Of a stretch of DNA of 64,000 bases, positions 1-8,428 are shown one piece after another. Within the stretch, counting starts at the first letter, position 1; every line of letters begins with the position of its first letter. Made by a program: the position numbers and the translations under genes. Below the pieces are notes generated by a model. That model was given only the letters and a program-made list of their open reading frames with translations, was not told the DNA's origin and did not search any database. Source of the DNA: Pseudomonas oryzihabitans NBRC 102199 (GTDB taxonomy: Bacteria; Pseudomonadota; Gammaproteobacteria; Pseudomonadales; Pseudomonadaceae); assembly GCF_000730625.1 (NCBI RefSeq), contig NZ_BBIT01000010.1, forward strand, positions 1 to 64,000. Direction: 5' to 3'.

Positions 1-69
1 GCTACGGCTCTACACCAGGTGCACCCCTATAACGGCTAAGACAGTGGCTCCTACAGGCTCGATGTAATC

Positions 70-153
70 GTAGGAGCGGCCCATGGCCGCGATCAACAAA
101 ACACCGGAGTGCCATAGGATCAGTTGCATCGGCGAGCGGCCCATGGCCGCGAT
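70..153. repeat. Two REP-like palindromic units
   Basis: Two direct copies of a short palindromic unit with core GAGCGGCCCATGGCCGCGAT lie at 70-93 and 134-153, just beyond the stop codon of the helicase gene. The inner part CGGCCCATGGCCG is almost self-complementary. The same unit recurs at 41556-41580 and as an inverted pair at 56269-56334. The spacing and the position at a gene 3' end fit a pseudomonad REP element. The rest of 1-158 shows no supported gene. Confidence 0.8.
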
Positions 154-158
154 AGTCT

Positions 159-2432
159 TCAAGCCGGCGCAGGTTCGCCCGTGGGCACCGCGCCCTCCTC
201 CACCTGCCACCAGCTCGGCAGCAGCGCCCTGACCTCGGGCTGGGTGAATCTGTCGTCGATGAGATAGAGGCAGCCGCGGTCCTGCACGGTGCGGATCACC
301 CGGCCGGCGGCCTGGATGACCTTTTGCAACCCAGGATAGAGGTAGGCATAGCGATAGCCGTCGCCGAAGCGCCGCTGCAGGCGCTGGCGCAGCTGTTCGT
401 TGACCGGATTGAGCTGGGGCAGGCCCAGGGTGGCGACGAAGGCGCCGATCAGGCGGTCGCCGGGCAGGTCGATGCCCTCGCCAAAGCTGCCGCCGAGCAC
501 GGCGAAGCCGATGCCGCGGCCGTCGGCCTGGAAACGCTCGAGAAACGCCTGGCGGGCGGCTTCGTCCATGCCGCGGGACTGGCGCCACTGGGGCACGTCG
601 GGCGCCAGCTCGGCCAGCGCCTCGGCCACCTGGTCGAGGTAGTCGAAGCTGCTGAAGAAGGCCAGGTAGTTGCCTGGGCGCTGGCGATAGCGACTGGCGA
701 TCAGGGCGGCGATGGGCGCGCGGGAGGCGGCGCGGTCGGCGTAGCGGGTGGACAGCCGCACCAGGCGCACCTCCAGCTGCTCGGCGGCGAAGGGCGAGGC
801 GACGTCGACCCAGGCGCTGCCGGCCGGGACCCCGAGCAGGTCGCGGTGGAAATGCTGGGGAATCAGGGTGGCGGAGAACAGGGTGCAGCTATGCGCCGCC
901 GCCAGCCGCGGACCGACGAAGGGCGCCGGCACCAGGTTGCGCAGGTTGAGTTGCGACTGCGCCTTGCCGCGACCCTTGAGCAGGGTGACATCGAACAGCG
1001 AGTGATCGCCGAAGGTCTCGCCCAGGCGCATGAACTGCAACAGGTCGAAGAACAGCGTCTGCAACTCCGGCGCCGGCGGCTGCCCGGATTCGCCGAAGTG
1101 CTCGGTGAGCAGACCCACCACCCGTTGCAGGGCGGTCAGGAAGGCGGCGGGCAAGTCCGGCTGCACCTGGTAGTCGACCTGCTGCTCCTTGTGCAGGCGA
1201 TTCCACTCGCGATTGAGCGCCTGCAGGCCTTTGGCGATGGCCGGCGGCGCCACGGCCTTGCCGGCGGCCAGGCGACGCTGGTCGAGGCTGGCGCTGTACA
1301 TGCCGCGCGCCCGGTCGAGCAGGTTGTGGGCTTCGTCCACCAGCACCCCGACCCGCCACTCCTGGGTCTGGGCCAGGGCGTGGAGCATGGCGCTGCCGTC
1401 GAAGTAGTAGTTGTAGTCGCCCACCACCACGTCGCTCCAGCGCGCCAGTTCCTGGGCCAGGTAATAGGGGCAGACCTCATGGGCCAGGGCCGTCTCCCGC
1501 ACCCGCGCCCGGGTCAACTGCGTGGGTTCGGCCAGGGCGGCGGCGCGAGCGGCCGGCAGGCGGTCATAGAAGCCGCGGGCAAGCGGGCAGGACTCGCCGT
1601 GGCAGGCCAGTTCCGGGTGCTCGCAGGCCTTGTCCCGCGCCACCAGTTCCAGCACCCGCACCGGCGCGGCCAGGGACTCCAGGCCATGCAGGGCCAGGGC
1701 GCGGCCAGGGGTCTTGGCGGCGAGGAAGAACAGTCGGTCCAGGTTCTGCCGCGGCATGGCCTTGAGCAGCGGGAACAGGGTGCCCACCGTCTTGCCGATG
1801 CCGGTAGGCGCCTGGGCCAGCAGGCAGCAGCCGACGCTGGCGGCCTTGTAGACGGCTTCCGCCAGGGGCCGCTGGCCGTGGCGAAAGTCGGGATGGGGAA
1901 AGGCCAGGGTCGCCAGCGCCGCATCCCGCGTGGCGCGATGGGCCAGCTCCTGGCGCGCCCAGGCGAGAAAGCGCGAACACTGGAGTTCGAAATGCGCGGC
2001 CAGGTCCGCCGCCGTCCACTGCTCGGTGAAGACGGTCTCGGCACCCGTGCCGATGTCGAAATAGACCAGCGCCAGGGTCAGCTCAGGCAGCTCGCGGCTC
2101 TGGCAGAGCAGATGGCCATAGACCTTGGCCTGGGCCCAGTGCAGGTGGCGGTGGTTGCCCGGCTGGCGCTCCAGACTGCCCCTGTGGGTCTTGATCTCTT
2201 CCAGACGCTGGGCAGCGGCGTCGAAGCCATCGGCACGGCCGCGCACCTGCAGGTCTTCGAAGTCGCCCTGCAGACTGACCTCGCGCTCATAGCCGGGGCC
2301 GCGCCGGGCGGCCACCCGCTGGTGGCCCTCGATGCCTTCCAGGGCGGTGGGCGACGGGGTGAATCTGAGATCCAGATCGCCGGCCTTGGCGGTGAATTCG
2401 CAGAGGGCGCGAACGGCGATGCGATAGCTCAT
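159..2432 (-). CDS. XPD/DinG-type ATP-dependent DNA helicase with N-terminal nuclease-like domain
   Basis: A 757-residue superfamily 2 helicase of the XPD/DinG class, expected to unwind DNA 5' to 3'. Walker A APTGIGKT is at residues 208-215 and the DEAH box at 366-369. Four cysteines (270, 277, 282, 321) stand between them as in the iron-sulphur domain of XPD and DinG. The first 110 residues hold a PD-(D/E)XK-like set: Asp68, Glu79-x-Lys81 and a QxxxY motif at 101-105, resembling RecB/Cas4 nucleases. I chose the ATG at 2432 because it overlaps the stop of the upstream FAN1-like gene as ATGA; a longer frame to 2456 exists but loses this coupling. A role in structure-specific or crosslink repair with its partner is inferred. 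Family call is firm; nuclease activity is unproven. Confidence 0.9.
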   Translation of the reverse strand: MSYRIAVRALCEFTAKAGDLDLRFTPSPTALEGIEGHQRVAARRGPGYEREVSLQGDFEDLQVRGRADGFDAAAQRLEEIKTHRGSLERQPGNHRHLHWAQAKVYGHLLCQSRELPELTLALVYFDIGTGAETVFTEQWTAADLAAHFELQCSRFLAWARQELAHRATRDAALATLAFPHPDFRHGQRPLAEAVYKAASVGCCLLAQAPTGIGKTVGTLFPLLKAMPRQNLDRLFFLAAKTPGRALALHGLESLAAPVRVLELVARDKACEHPELACHGESCPLARGFYDRLPAARAAALAEPTQLTRARVRETALAHEVCPYYLAQELARWSDVVVGDYNYYFDGSAMLHALAQTQEWRVGVLVDEAHNLLDRARGMYSASLDQRRLAAGKAVAPPAIAKGLQALNREWNRLHKEQQVDYQVQPDLPAAFLTALQRVVGLLTEHFGESGQPPAPELQTLFFDLLQFMRLGETFGDHSLFDVTLLKGRGKAQSQLNLRNLVPAPFVGPRLAAAHSCTLFSATLIPQHFHRDLLGVPAGSAWVDVASPFAAEQLEVRLVRLSTRYADRAASRAPIAALIASRYRQRPGNYLAFFSSFDYLDQVAEALAELAPDVPQWRQSRGMDEAARQAFLERFQADGRGIGFAVLGGSFGEGIDLPGDRLIGAFVATLGLPQLNPVNEQLRQRLQRRFGDGYRYAYLYPGLQKVIQAAGRVIRTVQDRGCLYLIDDRFTQPEVRALLPSWWQVEEGAVPTGEPAPA

Positions 2433-4090
2433 GCGGAGGTCGCGGCCACCTGCCACTGCACGTGGCAGACGCTGACCGGGATGTCATGGGCAGCGAAGAA
2501 GTCCAGCCAGCGGCGCTGGTTGTCCTGCAGACGGTCGCCCGGGCCCTTGACCTCGATCATCCGGTAGCGGCCTTCCGCCGGCCAGAACTGGATCAGGTCG
2601 GGCAAGCCGGTGCGGTTGTTTTCCGGATCCTCCAGCAGCCGTTCGAAGCACAGCCGCAGGTGCCGCGCCGGCAGGCAGGCAAGGGCCTGGTCCAGCAGTT
2701 CGCTGCCGAGGATGCCCCAGGCGACGAAGGGCGATGCCAGGCCGCGCTTGCTGGCGAAGCGCTCGCGGATCACCGCGGGATAGGAGCCGTCGTCCAGGCG
2801 CGCCAGGCAGGCGGCGAAGGCCTCGGCCCGCCGCTCGCGAAAGCCCGGCAGACGCAGGTCGGCCGGTTCGCGCTGATAGGGGTGGAAGAAGGCGCCGGGG
2901 ATGGCGAGGAAGATGGCGTCCCAGCACAGCAGCCCGAACAGGCTGGTGAGCAGGGTGTTTTCCACGTAGTGCACCGGCGCCTCGTCGCAACCCAGGTGCT
3001 CGCGCACCAGCCACTCGACCCGGCGCAGGCCGTCGTTGACCAGTTCGAAGTCGAGGCGCTCCACCGGGCTGGCCGGACGGCGCTTGTTGGGCGGGCCGCC
3101 CTGCTTGCGCACCAGCCGCGGCAGGATGCGCGCCACCTGCTGGCGTTCGGCGTCATGGGCCGGGGCGGCGACGATGGCTTCCGCCAGCGCCTGGGCGGCG
3201 GGCCAGTCCTCCAGCCGTTCGAGCATGCGCAGGGCGCGGATACGCGATTCGGGGTGCGCCGAGGCGGCGTAGAGCGCCTGCGCCTGGGCCAGTTCGCCAA
3301 GGCGTTCGTGGTGCTGCGCCAGTTCGTGGAGCAGCTTGCCGCGGCGCAATTCCAGCCAGGTGTTGGCGAAGCGTTCGGCGGGCAGCAACGGCAGCAGCTC
3401 GGCGGCCGGCAGCCCATCGCGCAGCGCCTGGCGGCAGCGCTGGATGTGGAGGTAGGCGTCCACCTCGTGGCGCTGGCCGAAGGCGCGGGATTCGGCGCTG
3501 AAGGCCACCGTCTCGTACTGGAAGATACCCATATCGGCCAGCACGAAGTCGGTCCAGTCCTGGTGCAGGTTGCCAAAGAACAGCAGACGCAGGCGATCGC
3601 AGAGGTCCATCAGCGTCAGCCGCCAGACGCCCTCCGCCACCAGCTCGGGCACGCTGCCGGTCCAGCCGCTGAAGGCCAGGGGTGTGGCCTGCTCGGCCTC
3701 CAGCCGCGCCAGCCAGTCTTCCTTGCGCCCGGCCTTGGGTAGGCGATTGCCAAAGCAGCCGAGCAGCTCTTCCTTGCGCAGCAGGGCGAAGAGTTCGATC
3801 AGGTGCAATTCCGGATCGGCCAGCAGCCAGCCGAGCTCCACCAGCGGACTCGCCGCGGCGCGGGGGCAGCCGATCTCGCCATACACCAGCTTGCTGGCAC
3901 GGAACACCTCGCCCTTGCGCATAACCAGGCGCACCAGCAGAGCCCGCGAGGGCTGCGGCAGCTCGGCGAAGGCGGTGATGAAGGCCTGCTCGCGGTCGTC
4001 GAGCAGATCGGGATAGCGCAGGGCGACCCAGTCCAGTACCCGCTGGAAGTTGTGCAGATAGTAGAGGGGATCTTCGAGCGGAGCTTTCAT
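2429..4090 (-). CDS. FAN1-type VRR-NUC structure-specific nuclease
   Basis: A 553-residue protein of the bacterial FAN1 (KIAA1018) family, close to the usual length of about 560. These enzymes cut 5' flaps and take part in interstrand-crosslink repair. The C-terminal VRR-NUC domain shows the PD-(D/E)XK core: GLPDLI with Asp498, then IEVKGP with Glu513 and Lys515. The central part (roughly residues 210-320) is rich in alpha-helical TPR-like sequence. It is the first gene of a leftward pair; its TGA overlaps the ATG of the helicase, so the two products are probably made together. The intergenic gap to the rightward gene at 4273 holds the divergent promoters. Confidence 0.93.
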   Translation of the reverse strand: MKAPLEDPLYYLHNFQRVLDWVALRYPDLLDDREQAFITAFAELPQPSRALLVRLVMRKGEVFRASKLVYGEIGCPRAAASPLVELGWLLADPELHLIELFALLRKEELLGCFGNRLPKAGRKEDWLARLEAEQATPLAFSGWTGSVPELVAEGVWRLTLMDLCDRLRLLFFGNLHQDWTDFVLADMGIFQYETVAFSAESRAFGQRHEVDAYLHIQRCRQALRDGLPAAELLPLLPAERFANTWLELRRGKLLHELAQHHERLGELAQAQALYAASAHPESRIRALRMLERLEDWPAAQALAEAIVAAPAHDAERQQVARILPRLVRKQGGPPNKRRPASPVERLDFELVNDGLRRVEWLVREHLGCDEAPVHYVENTLLTSLFGLLCWDAIFLAIPGAFFHPYQREPADLRLPGFRERRAEAFAACLARLDDGSYPAVIRERFASKRGLASPFVAWGILGSELLDQALACLPARHLRLCFERLLEDPENNRTGLPDLIQFWPAEGRYRMIEVKGPGDRLQDNQRRWLDFFAAHDIPVSVCHVQWQVAATSA

Positions 4091-4200
4091 GCGAAAGGTG
4101 CGAATAGGGTGGCGGCTGGCTATTTATCCAGCCCCGACCAGAGCGGGCAACCCCGATGCGATATGCGGTCATCCCGCCGGGGTCATGGCACTTCTTTCGG

Positions 4201-4233
4201 TTGAAGATCCCGACCGGTAGTCATACGATGACT
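4201..4233 (+). promoter_or_regulatory. Candidate glucarate promoter with LacI-type operator
   Basis: The palindrome AGTCATACGATGACT (4219-4233) is identical to the one in the promoter of the LacI-family gene at 20947. It overlaps a possible promoter, TTGAAG (4201-4206), 16-bp spacer, TACGAT (4223-4228), 40 bases before the dehydratase start. The palindrome is seen directly; repression by that LacI protein is inferred from the match. Confidence 0.75.
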
Positions 4234-4272
4234 GACAAAGACCACCACAACTACAAGTCCAGGAGTCTGAGC

Positions 4273-5550
4273 GTGAAGATCAAACGGATCACCGTCACCC
4301 CCATCGCCTTTCGCGATGCCCCGCTGCTCAACGCCAGCGGCATCCACGAACCCTATGCGCTGAGATCCATCATCGAGGTGGAAGGCGACAACGGCCACAT
4401 CGGCCTCGGCGAGAGCTATGGCGACGCCCCGGTGCTGGCGGTGTTGAAGGCCATGGAAAGCAGCCTGGTCGGCCTCTCCGCCTGGGACCTCAACGGCCTG
4501 CGCGCCCGGGTGGTGGAGACCGTCGCAGGCCTCGCCGGCGGCGTGGTGGCCGGTGCCGAACTGGCGCCCGGCTCCCATCCGAGCAAGCAGGTGGCCAACG
4601 CCTATTCCGCCTTCGAGGTGGCCTTCCTCGATCTGCAGGCGCGCTCCCTGGGCATTCCCCTGGTCGAATTGCTGGGCGGTGCGGTGCGCCGCGAGGTGCC
4701 CTTCAGCGCCTATCTGTTCCTCAAGTACGCCGAGCATATCGATGCGCCCTACCCGCCCGATCGCTGGGGCGAGGCCATCAGCCCCGAGCAGGTGGTGGCC
4801 CAGGCGGCGCGGATGATCGAGGAGAACGGCTTCCAGAGCATCAAGCTCAAGGCGGGCACCCTGCTCGGTCCGGATCACGAGGCGGCTTGCATCAAGGCCC
4901 TGCGCCTGGCCTTCCCGGAAGCGCCGCTGCGTATCGACCCCAACGGCAACTGGTCGCTGGAAACGTCGCTGCGCATCGCCGAGGTGCTGAAGGACGACCT
5001 GCAGTACTACGAGGATCCAACTCCGGGCCTGGACGGCATGGCCGAATTGCATCGGCGCACCGGCATACCCCTGGCCACCAACATGGTGGTCACCGATTTC
5101 GACGAATTCCGCCGCAGCGTGGCCCAGAACAGCGTGCAGATCGTGCTCGCCGACCACCACTACTGGGGCGGCCTCCGGGACACCCAGATCCTCGCGCGGC
5201 TGTGCGACACCTTTGGCCTGGGCGTCTCCATGCACTCCAACTCGCACCTGGGCATCAGCCTCATGGCCATGACCCACGTGGCCGCCGCGGTGCCCAACCT
5301 GGCCTATGCCTGCGACACCCACTATCCCTGGCAGGAAGAGGACGAAGAGGTCATCCGGGGCGGCAAGCTGCCGATCCGCAATGGCTGCGTGGCGATCACC
5401 GATGCGCCCGGCCTGGGCGTGGAGCTGGACCAGGATCAGCTCGCCAAGCTGCACGAGCAGTTCCTCGCCATCGACATCCGCAGCCGCGACGACGTGCGCC
5501 AGATGCGCAAGTACCAGCCGGACTGGGAAACCCGCAAGCCGCGTTTCTAG
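4273..5550 (+). CDS. gudD: Glucarate dehydratase (enolase superfamily)
   Basis: A 425-residue enolase-superfamily enzyme that dehydrates D-glucarate (and probably L-idarate) to 5-keto-4-deoxyglucarate. Visible catalytic positions are the KxK pair Lys191/Lys193, metal-ligand candidates Asp222 (IDPNGNW), Glu247 (YEDP) and Asn270 (ATNM), and the Asp294/His321 dyad (LADHH, SMHSNSH) typical of glucarate dehydratases. I chose the GTG at 4273 because AGGAG at 4261-4265 is seven bases upstream; in-frame ATGs at 4228 and 4156 lack such a site. A LacI-type operator shared with the 20.9-kb locus precedes it. The neighbouring GH3 gene is co-directional but 147 bases away. Confidence 0.93.
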   Translation: MKIKRITVTPIAFRDAPLLNASGIHEPYALRSIIEVEGDNGHIGLGESYGDAPVLAVLKAMESSLVGLSAWDLNGLRARVVETVAGLAGGVVAGAELAPGSHPSKQVANAYSAFEVAFLDLQARSLGIPLVELLGGAVRREVPFSAYLFLKYAEHIDAPYPPDRWGEAISPEQVVAQAARMIEENGFQSIKLKAGTLLGPDHEAACIKALRLAFPEAPLRIDPNGNWSLETSLRIAEVLKDDLQYYEDPTPGLDGMAELHRRTGIPLATNMVVTDFDEFRRSVAQNSVQIVLADHHYWGGLRDTQILARLCDTFGLGVSMHSNSHLGISLMAMTHVAAAVPNLAYACDTHYPWQEEDEEVIRGGKLPIRNGCVAITDAPGLGVELDQDQLAKLHEQFLAIDIRSRDDVRQMRKYQPDWETRKPRF

Positions 5551-5697
5551 ATCTTCGCCCCCTCTCCCAGGCCCCTGACGACCGGCTCGCCCGCCGGCCG
5601 TCAACGGCTCCGCTTCCCGGCGTCGCGGTTGTACAATCCCCTCGGCACAAGGGTGCCCAAGAACAACGAGAAAGTACGCACAGGGAATTGGGGGACG

Positions 5698-7977
5698 ATG
5701 TTGAACGCACCACGCCTCACCGCACTCATGCTCGGCCTGGGACTGGCGGTCAGCGCCACCCTCGCCCCGGCGCAGGACAGGGATCCGGCACGCGCCTACG
5801 TCGACGCCCTGCTGGCGAAGATGACCCTGGAGGAAAAGATCGGCCAGCTCAATCTGGTGAGCGTCGGGCCGGACTATCCCAAGGAAGCCATCATGGCGGA
5901 CATCCGCGCCGGCAAGGTGGGCGCCATGTTCAACACCGTGACCCGCCCCGATATCCGCCAGATGCAGGACCAGATCGCCCACAGCCGGCTGAAGATCCCG
6001 CTGTTCTATGCCTATGACGTCATCCACGGCATGCGCACCATCTTCCCCATCAACCTGGGCCTGGCCAGCACCTGGAATCTCGACGCCATCGCCACCAGCG
6101 GGCGCATCTCCGCCCTGGAAGCGGCGGCCGATGGCCTCAACCTGACCTTTTCCCCCACCGTCGACGTCACCCGCGAGCCGCGCTGGGGCCGTGCCTCGGA
6201 AACCTTTGGCGAAGACACCTGGCTGACCTCGCGCATCGGCGCCACCCTGGTGCACGCCTACCAGGGCAAGGACCTTCGCGCCCCCGACAGTCTCATGGCC
6301 AGCATCAAGCACTTCGGTGGCTATGGCGCCGTGGAAGCCGGCCGTGACTACAGCAACGTCGACATGAGTCCGCAGCGACTCATGCAGGACTACCTGCCGC
6401 CCTATCGCGCCGCCGCCGAGGCCGGTGCCGGAGCAGTGATGGTGGCGCTCAACAGCATCAACGGCGTCCCGGCCACGGCCAATCGCTGGCTGCTGCAGGA
6501 CCTCTTGCGCAAGGACTGGAACTACCAGGGCCTGCTGATCAGCGACCACGGCGCCATCAACGAGCTGGTGCTGCACGGGGTGGCCAAGGACACCCGCGAC
6601 GCCGCCGAACAGGCGCTCAAGGCCGGCGTCGAGCTGAACATGCACGACGACGTCTACGGCAAGCAGCTGCCCGCCCTGCTGGCCGCCGGCAAGGTGACCC
6701 AGGCCGAGATCGACCAGGCCGTGCGCGACATGCTCTTGACCAAGTACCGCATGGGCCTGTTCGACGATCCCTATCGCCGGCTGCAGGGCCAGGATCCGGC
6801 CGACACCAACGCCGAATCGCGGCTGCACCGCGCCGAGGCGCGTCAGGTGGCCCGCGAGAGCCTGGTGCTGCTGAAGAACGAAAAGGCCGTGCTGCCACTG
6901 CGCAAGGGCGCCACCCTGGCGGTGGTCGGCCCGCTGGCCGACAGTCCGCGCGACGTCATGGGCAACTGGTCCGCCGCCGGCGTGGCCGCCCAGGCCGTCT
7001 CCATCCGCCGCGGCCTGGAAAACGCCGTGGCCGGTCAGGGCAAGGTGCTCTATGCCAAGGGCGCCAACCTGCTGGACGACCGCGATGTGCTGGCCTACCT
7101 GAACTCCTACGAACCGGCGGTCGCCGTGGATCCGCGCAGCGCCAGCGAACTGATCGCCGAAGCCGTGGCCACCGCGCGCCAGGCCGAGGTGGTGGTGGCC
7201 GTGGTCGGCGAATCCCAGGGCATGGCCCACGAGGCCTCCAGCCGCGCCCGCATCAGCGTGCCCGACACCCAGCGCGAGCTGATCAAGGCGCTCAAGGCCA
7301 CCGGCAAACCGCTGGTGCTGGTGCTGATGAACGGCCGCCCGCTGGCGCTGGAATGGGAGCAGGAACAGGCCAACGCCCTGCTGGAAGCCTGGTTCCCCGG
7401 CACCGAAGGCGGCAACGCCGTGGCCGATGTGCTGTTCGGCGACCACAACCCCTCCGGCAAGCTGACCATGACCTTTCCCCGTGAAGTGGGCCAGGTGCCG
7501 CTGTACTACAACCACCTGAGCAGCGGTCGCCCCTTCGATGCGGCCAAGCCGAACAAGTACACCTCGCGCTACTTCGACATCGTCAACGGTCCGCTCTACC
7601 CCTTCGGCTACGGCCTGAGCTACACCTCCTTCGAGGTCTCGGCGCCGCAGCTGTCCAGCGCCACCCTGAAGAAGGGCGATACCCTGACCGCCAGGGTCAC
7701 GGTCAAGAACACCGGCAGCCGCGCCGGCGCTACCGTGGTGCAGCTCTATCTGCACGACGTGACCGCCTCCCTGGCGCGACCGGTCAAGGAGCTCAAGGGC
7801 TTCCAGAAGGTGATGCTGCAACCGGGCGAGAGTCGCGAGCTGGACTTCCCCATCACCGAGGCGGACCTGCGCTTCTACAACAACGACCTCAAGCTGGTCT
7901 CGGAGCCGGGCGAGTTCAGGGTGATGGTCGGCCTGGATTCGGAGCGGGTGCGCGAGGGGCGTTTCACGCTGCTCTGA
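5698..7977 (+). CDS. bglX: Periplasmic beta-glucosidase, glycoside hydrolase family 3
   Basis: A 759-residue exported GH3 enzyme, the expected length for periplasmic BglX, which releases terminal beta-D-glucose from oligosaccharides. A signal peptide occupies about residues 1-25 (cleavage after APA). The N-terminal barrel carries KHFGGYG (Lys204-His205) and the nucleophile Asp283 in LLISDHGAI. The C-terminal half has the alpha/beta sandwich and an FnIII-like domain (about 660-755). The start ATG at 5698 has only a weak GGGGA upstream, but it gives a clean signal peptide whereas the longer frame from 5629 does not. It is followed directly by a REP cluster. Confidence 0.93.
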   Translation: MLNAPRLTALMLGLGLAVSATLAPAQDRDPARAYVDALLAKMTLEEKIGQLNLVSVGPDYPKEAIMADIRAGKVGAMFNTVTRPDIRQMQDQIAHSRLKIPLFYAYDVIHGMRTIFPINLGLASTWNLDAIATSGRISALEAAADGLNLTFSPTVDVTREPRWGRASETFGEDTWLTSRIGATLVHAYQGKDLRAPDSLMASIKHFGGYGAVEAGRDYSNVDMSPQRLMQDYLPPYRAAAEAGAGAVMVALNSINGVPATANRWLLQDLLRKDWNYQGLLISDHGAINELVLHGVAKDTRDAAEQALKAGVELNMHDDVYGKQLPALLAAGKVTQAEIDQAVRDMLLTKYRMGLFDDPYRRLQGQDPADTNAESRLHRAEARQVARESLVLLKNEKAVLPLRKGATLAVVGPLADSPRDVMGNWSAAGVAAQAVSIRRGLENAVAGQGKVLYAKGANLLDDRDVLAYLNSYEPAVAVDPRSASELIAEAVATARQAEVVVAVVGESQGMAHEASSRARISVPDTQRELIKALKATGKPLVLVLMNGRPLALEWEQEQANALLEAWFPGTEGGNAVADVLFGDHNPSGKLTMTFPREVGQVPLYYNHLSSGRPFDAAKPNKYTSRYFDIVNGPLYPFGYGLSYTSFEVSAPQLSSATLKKGDTLTARVTVKNTGSRAGATVVQLYLHDVTASLARPVKELKGFQKVMLQPGESRELDFPITEADLRFYNNDLKLVSEPGEFRVMVGLDSERVREGRFTLL

Positions 7978-7987
7978 GGGGGCTCAG

Positions 7988-8180
7988 CCCTCACCCCAGC
8001 CCTCTCCCAGAGGGAGAGGGGGTAAAAGCGCGCAGCTCGATGCCGCCTTGCCTTCCTGCGGGCCCTCACCCCAACCCTCTCCCAAGGGGAGAGGGGGTAA
8101 AAATCCTGCATTTTGATGCCGCCGCATCCCTTCATGCCCCAGCCGCCCCCTCTCCCTCCGGGAGAGGGTTGGGGTGAGGG
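7988..8180. repeat. Cluster of three REP elements (CCCTCACCCC family)
   Basis: Three copies of a 35-40 bp hairpin unit: CCCTCACCCCAGCCCTCTCC and its symmetric GGAGAGGGGG half at 7988-8026, a second direct copy at 8063-8102, and an inverted copy at 8146-8180. Copies one and two both end in GTAAAA. Another copy lies at 41706-41740. They sit immediately 3' of the GH3 gene, where such elements may limit transcription or protect mRNA ends. Confidence 0.85.
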
Positions 8181-8206
8181 ACAGGCTCCGCGCCCTGAGT
8201 CCGACC

Positions 8207-8286
8207 CGTTGGGCTTCGCTGGCGCTCAACCCAACCTAGAGTTCCCGTAGGTTGGGTTGAGGCGGCTCTATCGCCGAAGCCCAACG
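8207..8286. repeat. Long imperfect hairpin repeat (TAGGTTGGGTTGAG family)
   Basis: Inner arms CTCAACCCAACCTA (8225-8238) and TAGGTTGGGTTGAG (8248-8261) are perfect complements around a nine-base loop. Outer arms CGTTGGGCTTCG (8207-8218) and CGAAGCCCAACG (8275-8286) are also complementary. A half unit of the same family is at 41787-41820. It is non-coding. The sequence from here to 8347 shows no supported gene. Confidence 0.8.
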
Positions 8287-8347
8287 AATCGAACCACGCC
8301 TCGTAGCGGCAGGCTCGCGGCCGATCAAGCCCCGCTCCTATTACAGT

Positions 8348-8421
8348 CCGTTATACGCAAGCAACGACTTGCTCTAGGCTAGAGCCCTCGGGATCAACCA
8401 TAAGCAAGCGCGGTATAACGG
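8348..8421 (+). promoter_or_regulatory. LysR-gene upstream region with inverted GTTATAC boxes
   Basis: CCGTTATACGC (8348-8358) and GCGGTATAACGG (8410-8421) form a widely spaced inverted pair directly before the LysR gene. The half GCGGTATAAC recurs exactly at 13959-13968, between the divergent alcohol dehydrogenase and carbon-nitrogen hydrolase genes. A shared regulator-binding half-site is inferred; no clear -35/-10 pair could be fixed. Confidence 0.45.
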
Positions 8422-8428
8422 TCGGTCA

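Noticed and set aside
324-2567. A 747-codon plus-strand frame opposite the helicase
   Set aside because: The minus strand carries Walker, DEAH and iron-sulphur motifs; the plus frame shows none.
4186-4201. TGGCACTTCTTTCGG as a sigma-54 promoter for gudD
   Set aside because: The -12 GC dinucleotide is absent at the required spacing.
4183-7821. A 1212-codon open frame on the minus strand
   Set aside because: It is antisense to glucarate dehydratase and the GH3 enzyme, both with clear catalytic motifs. Long antisense frames are normal in such GC-rich genes.
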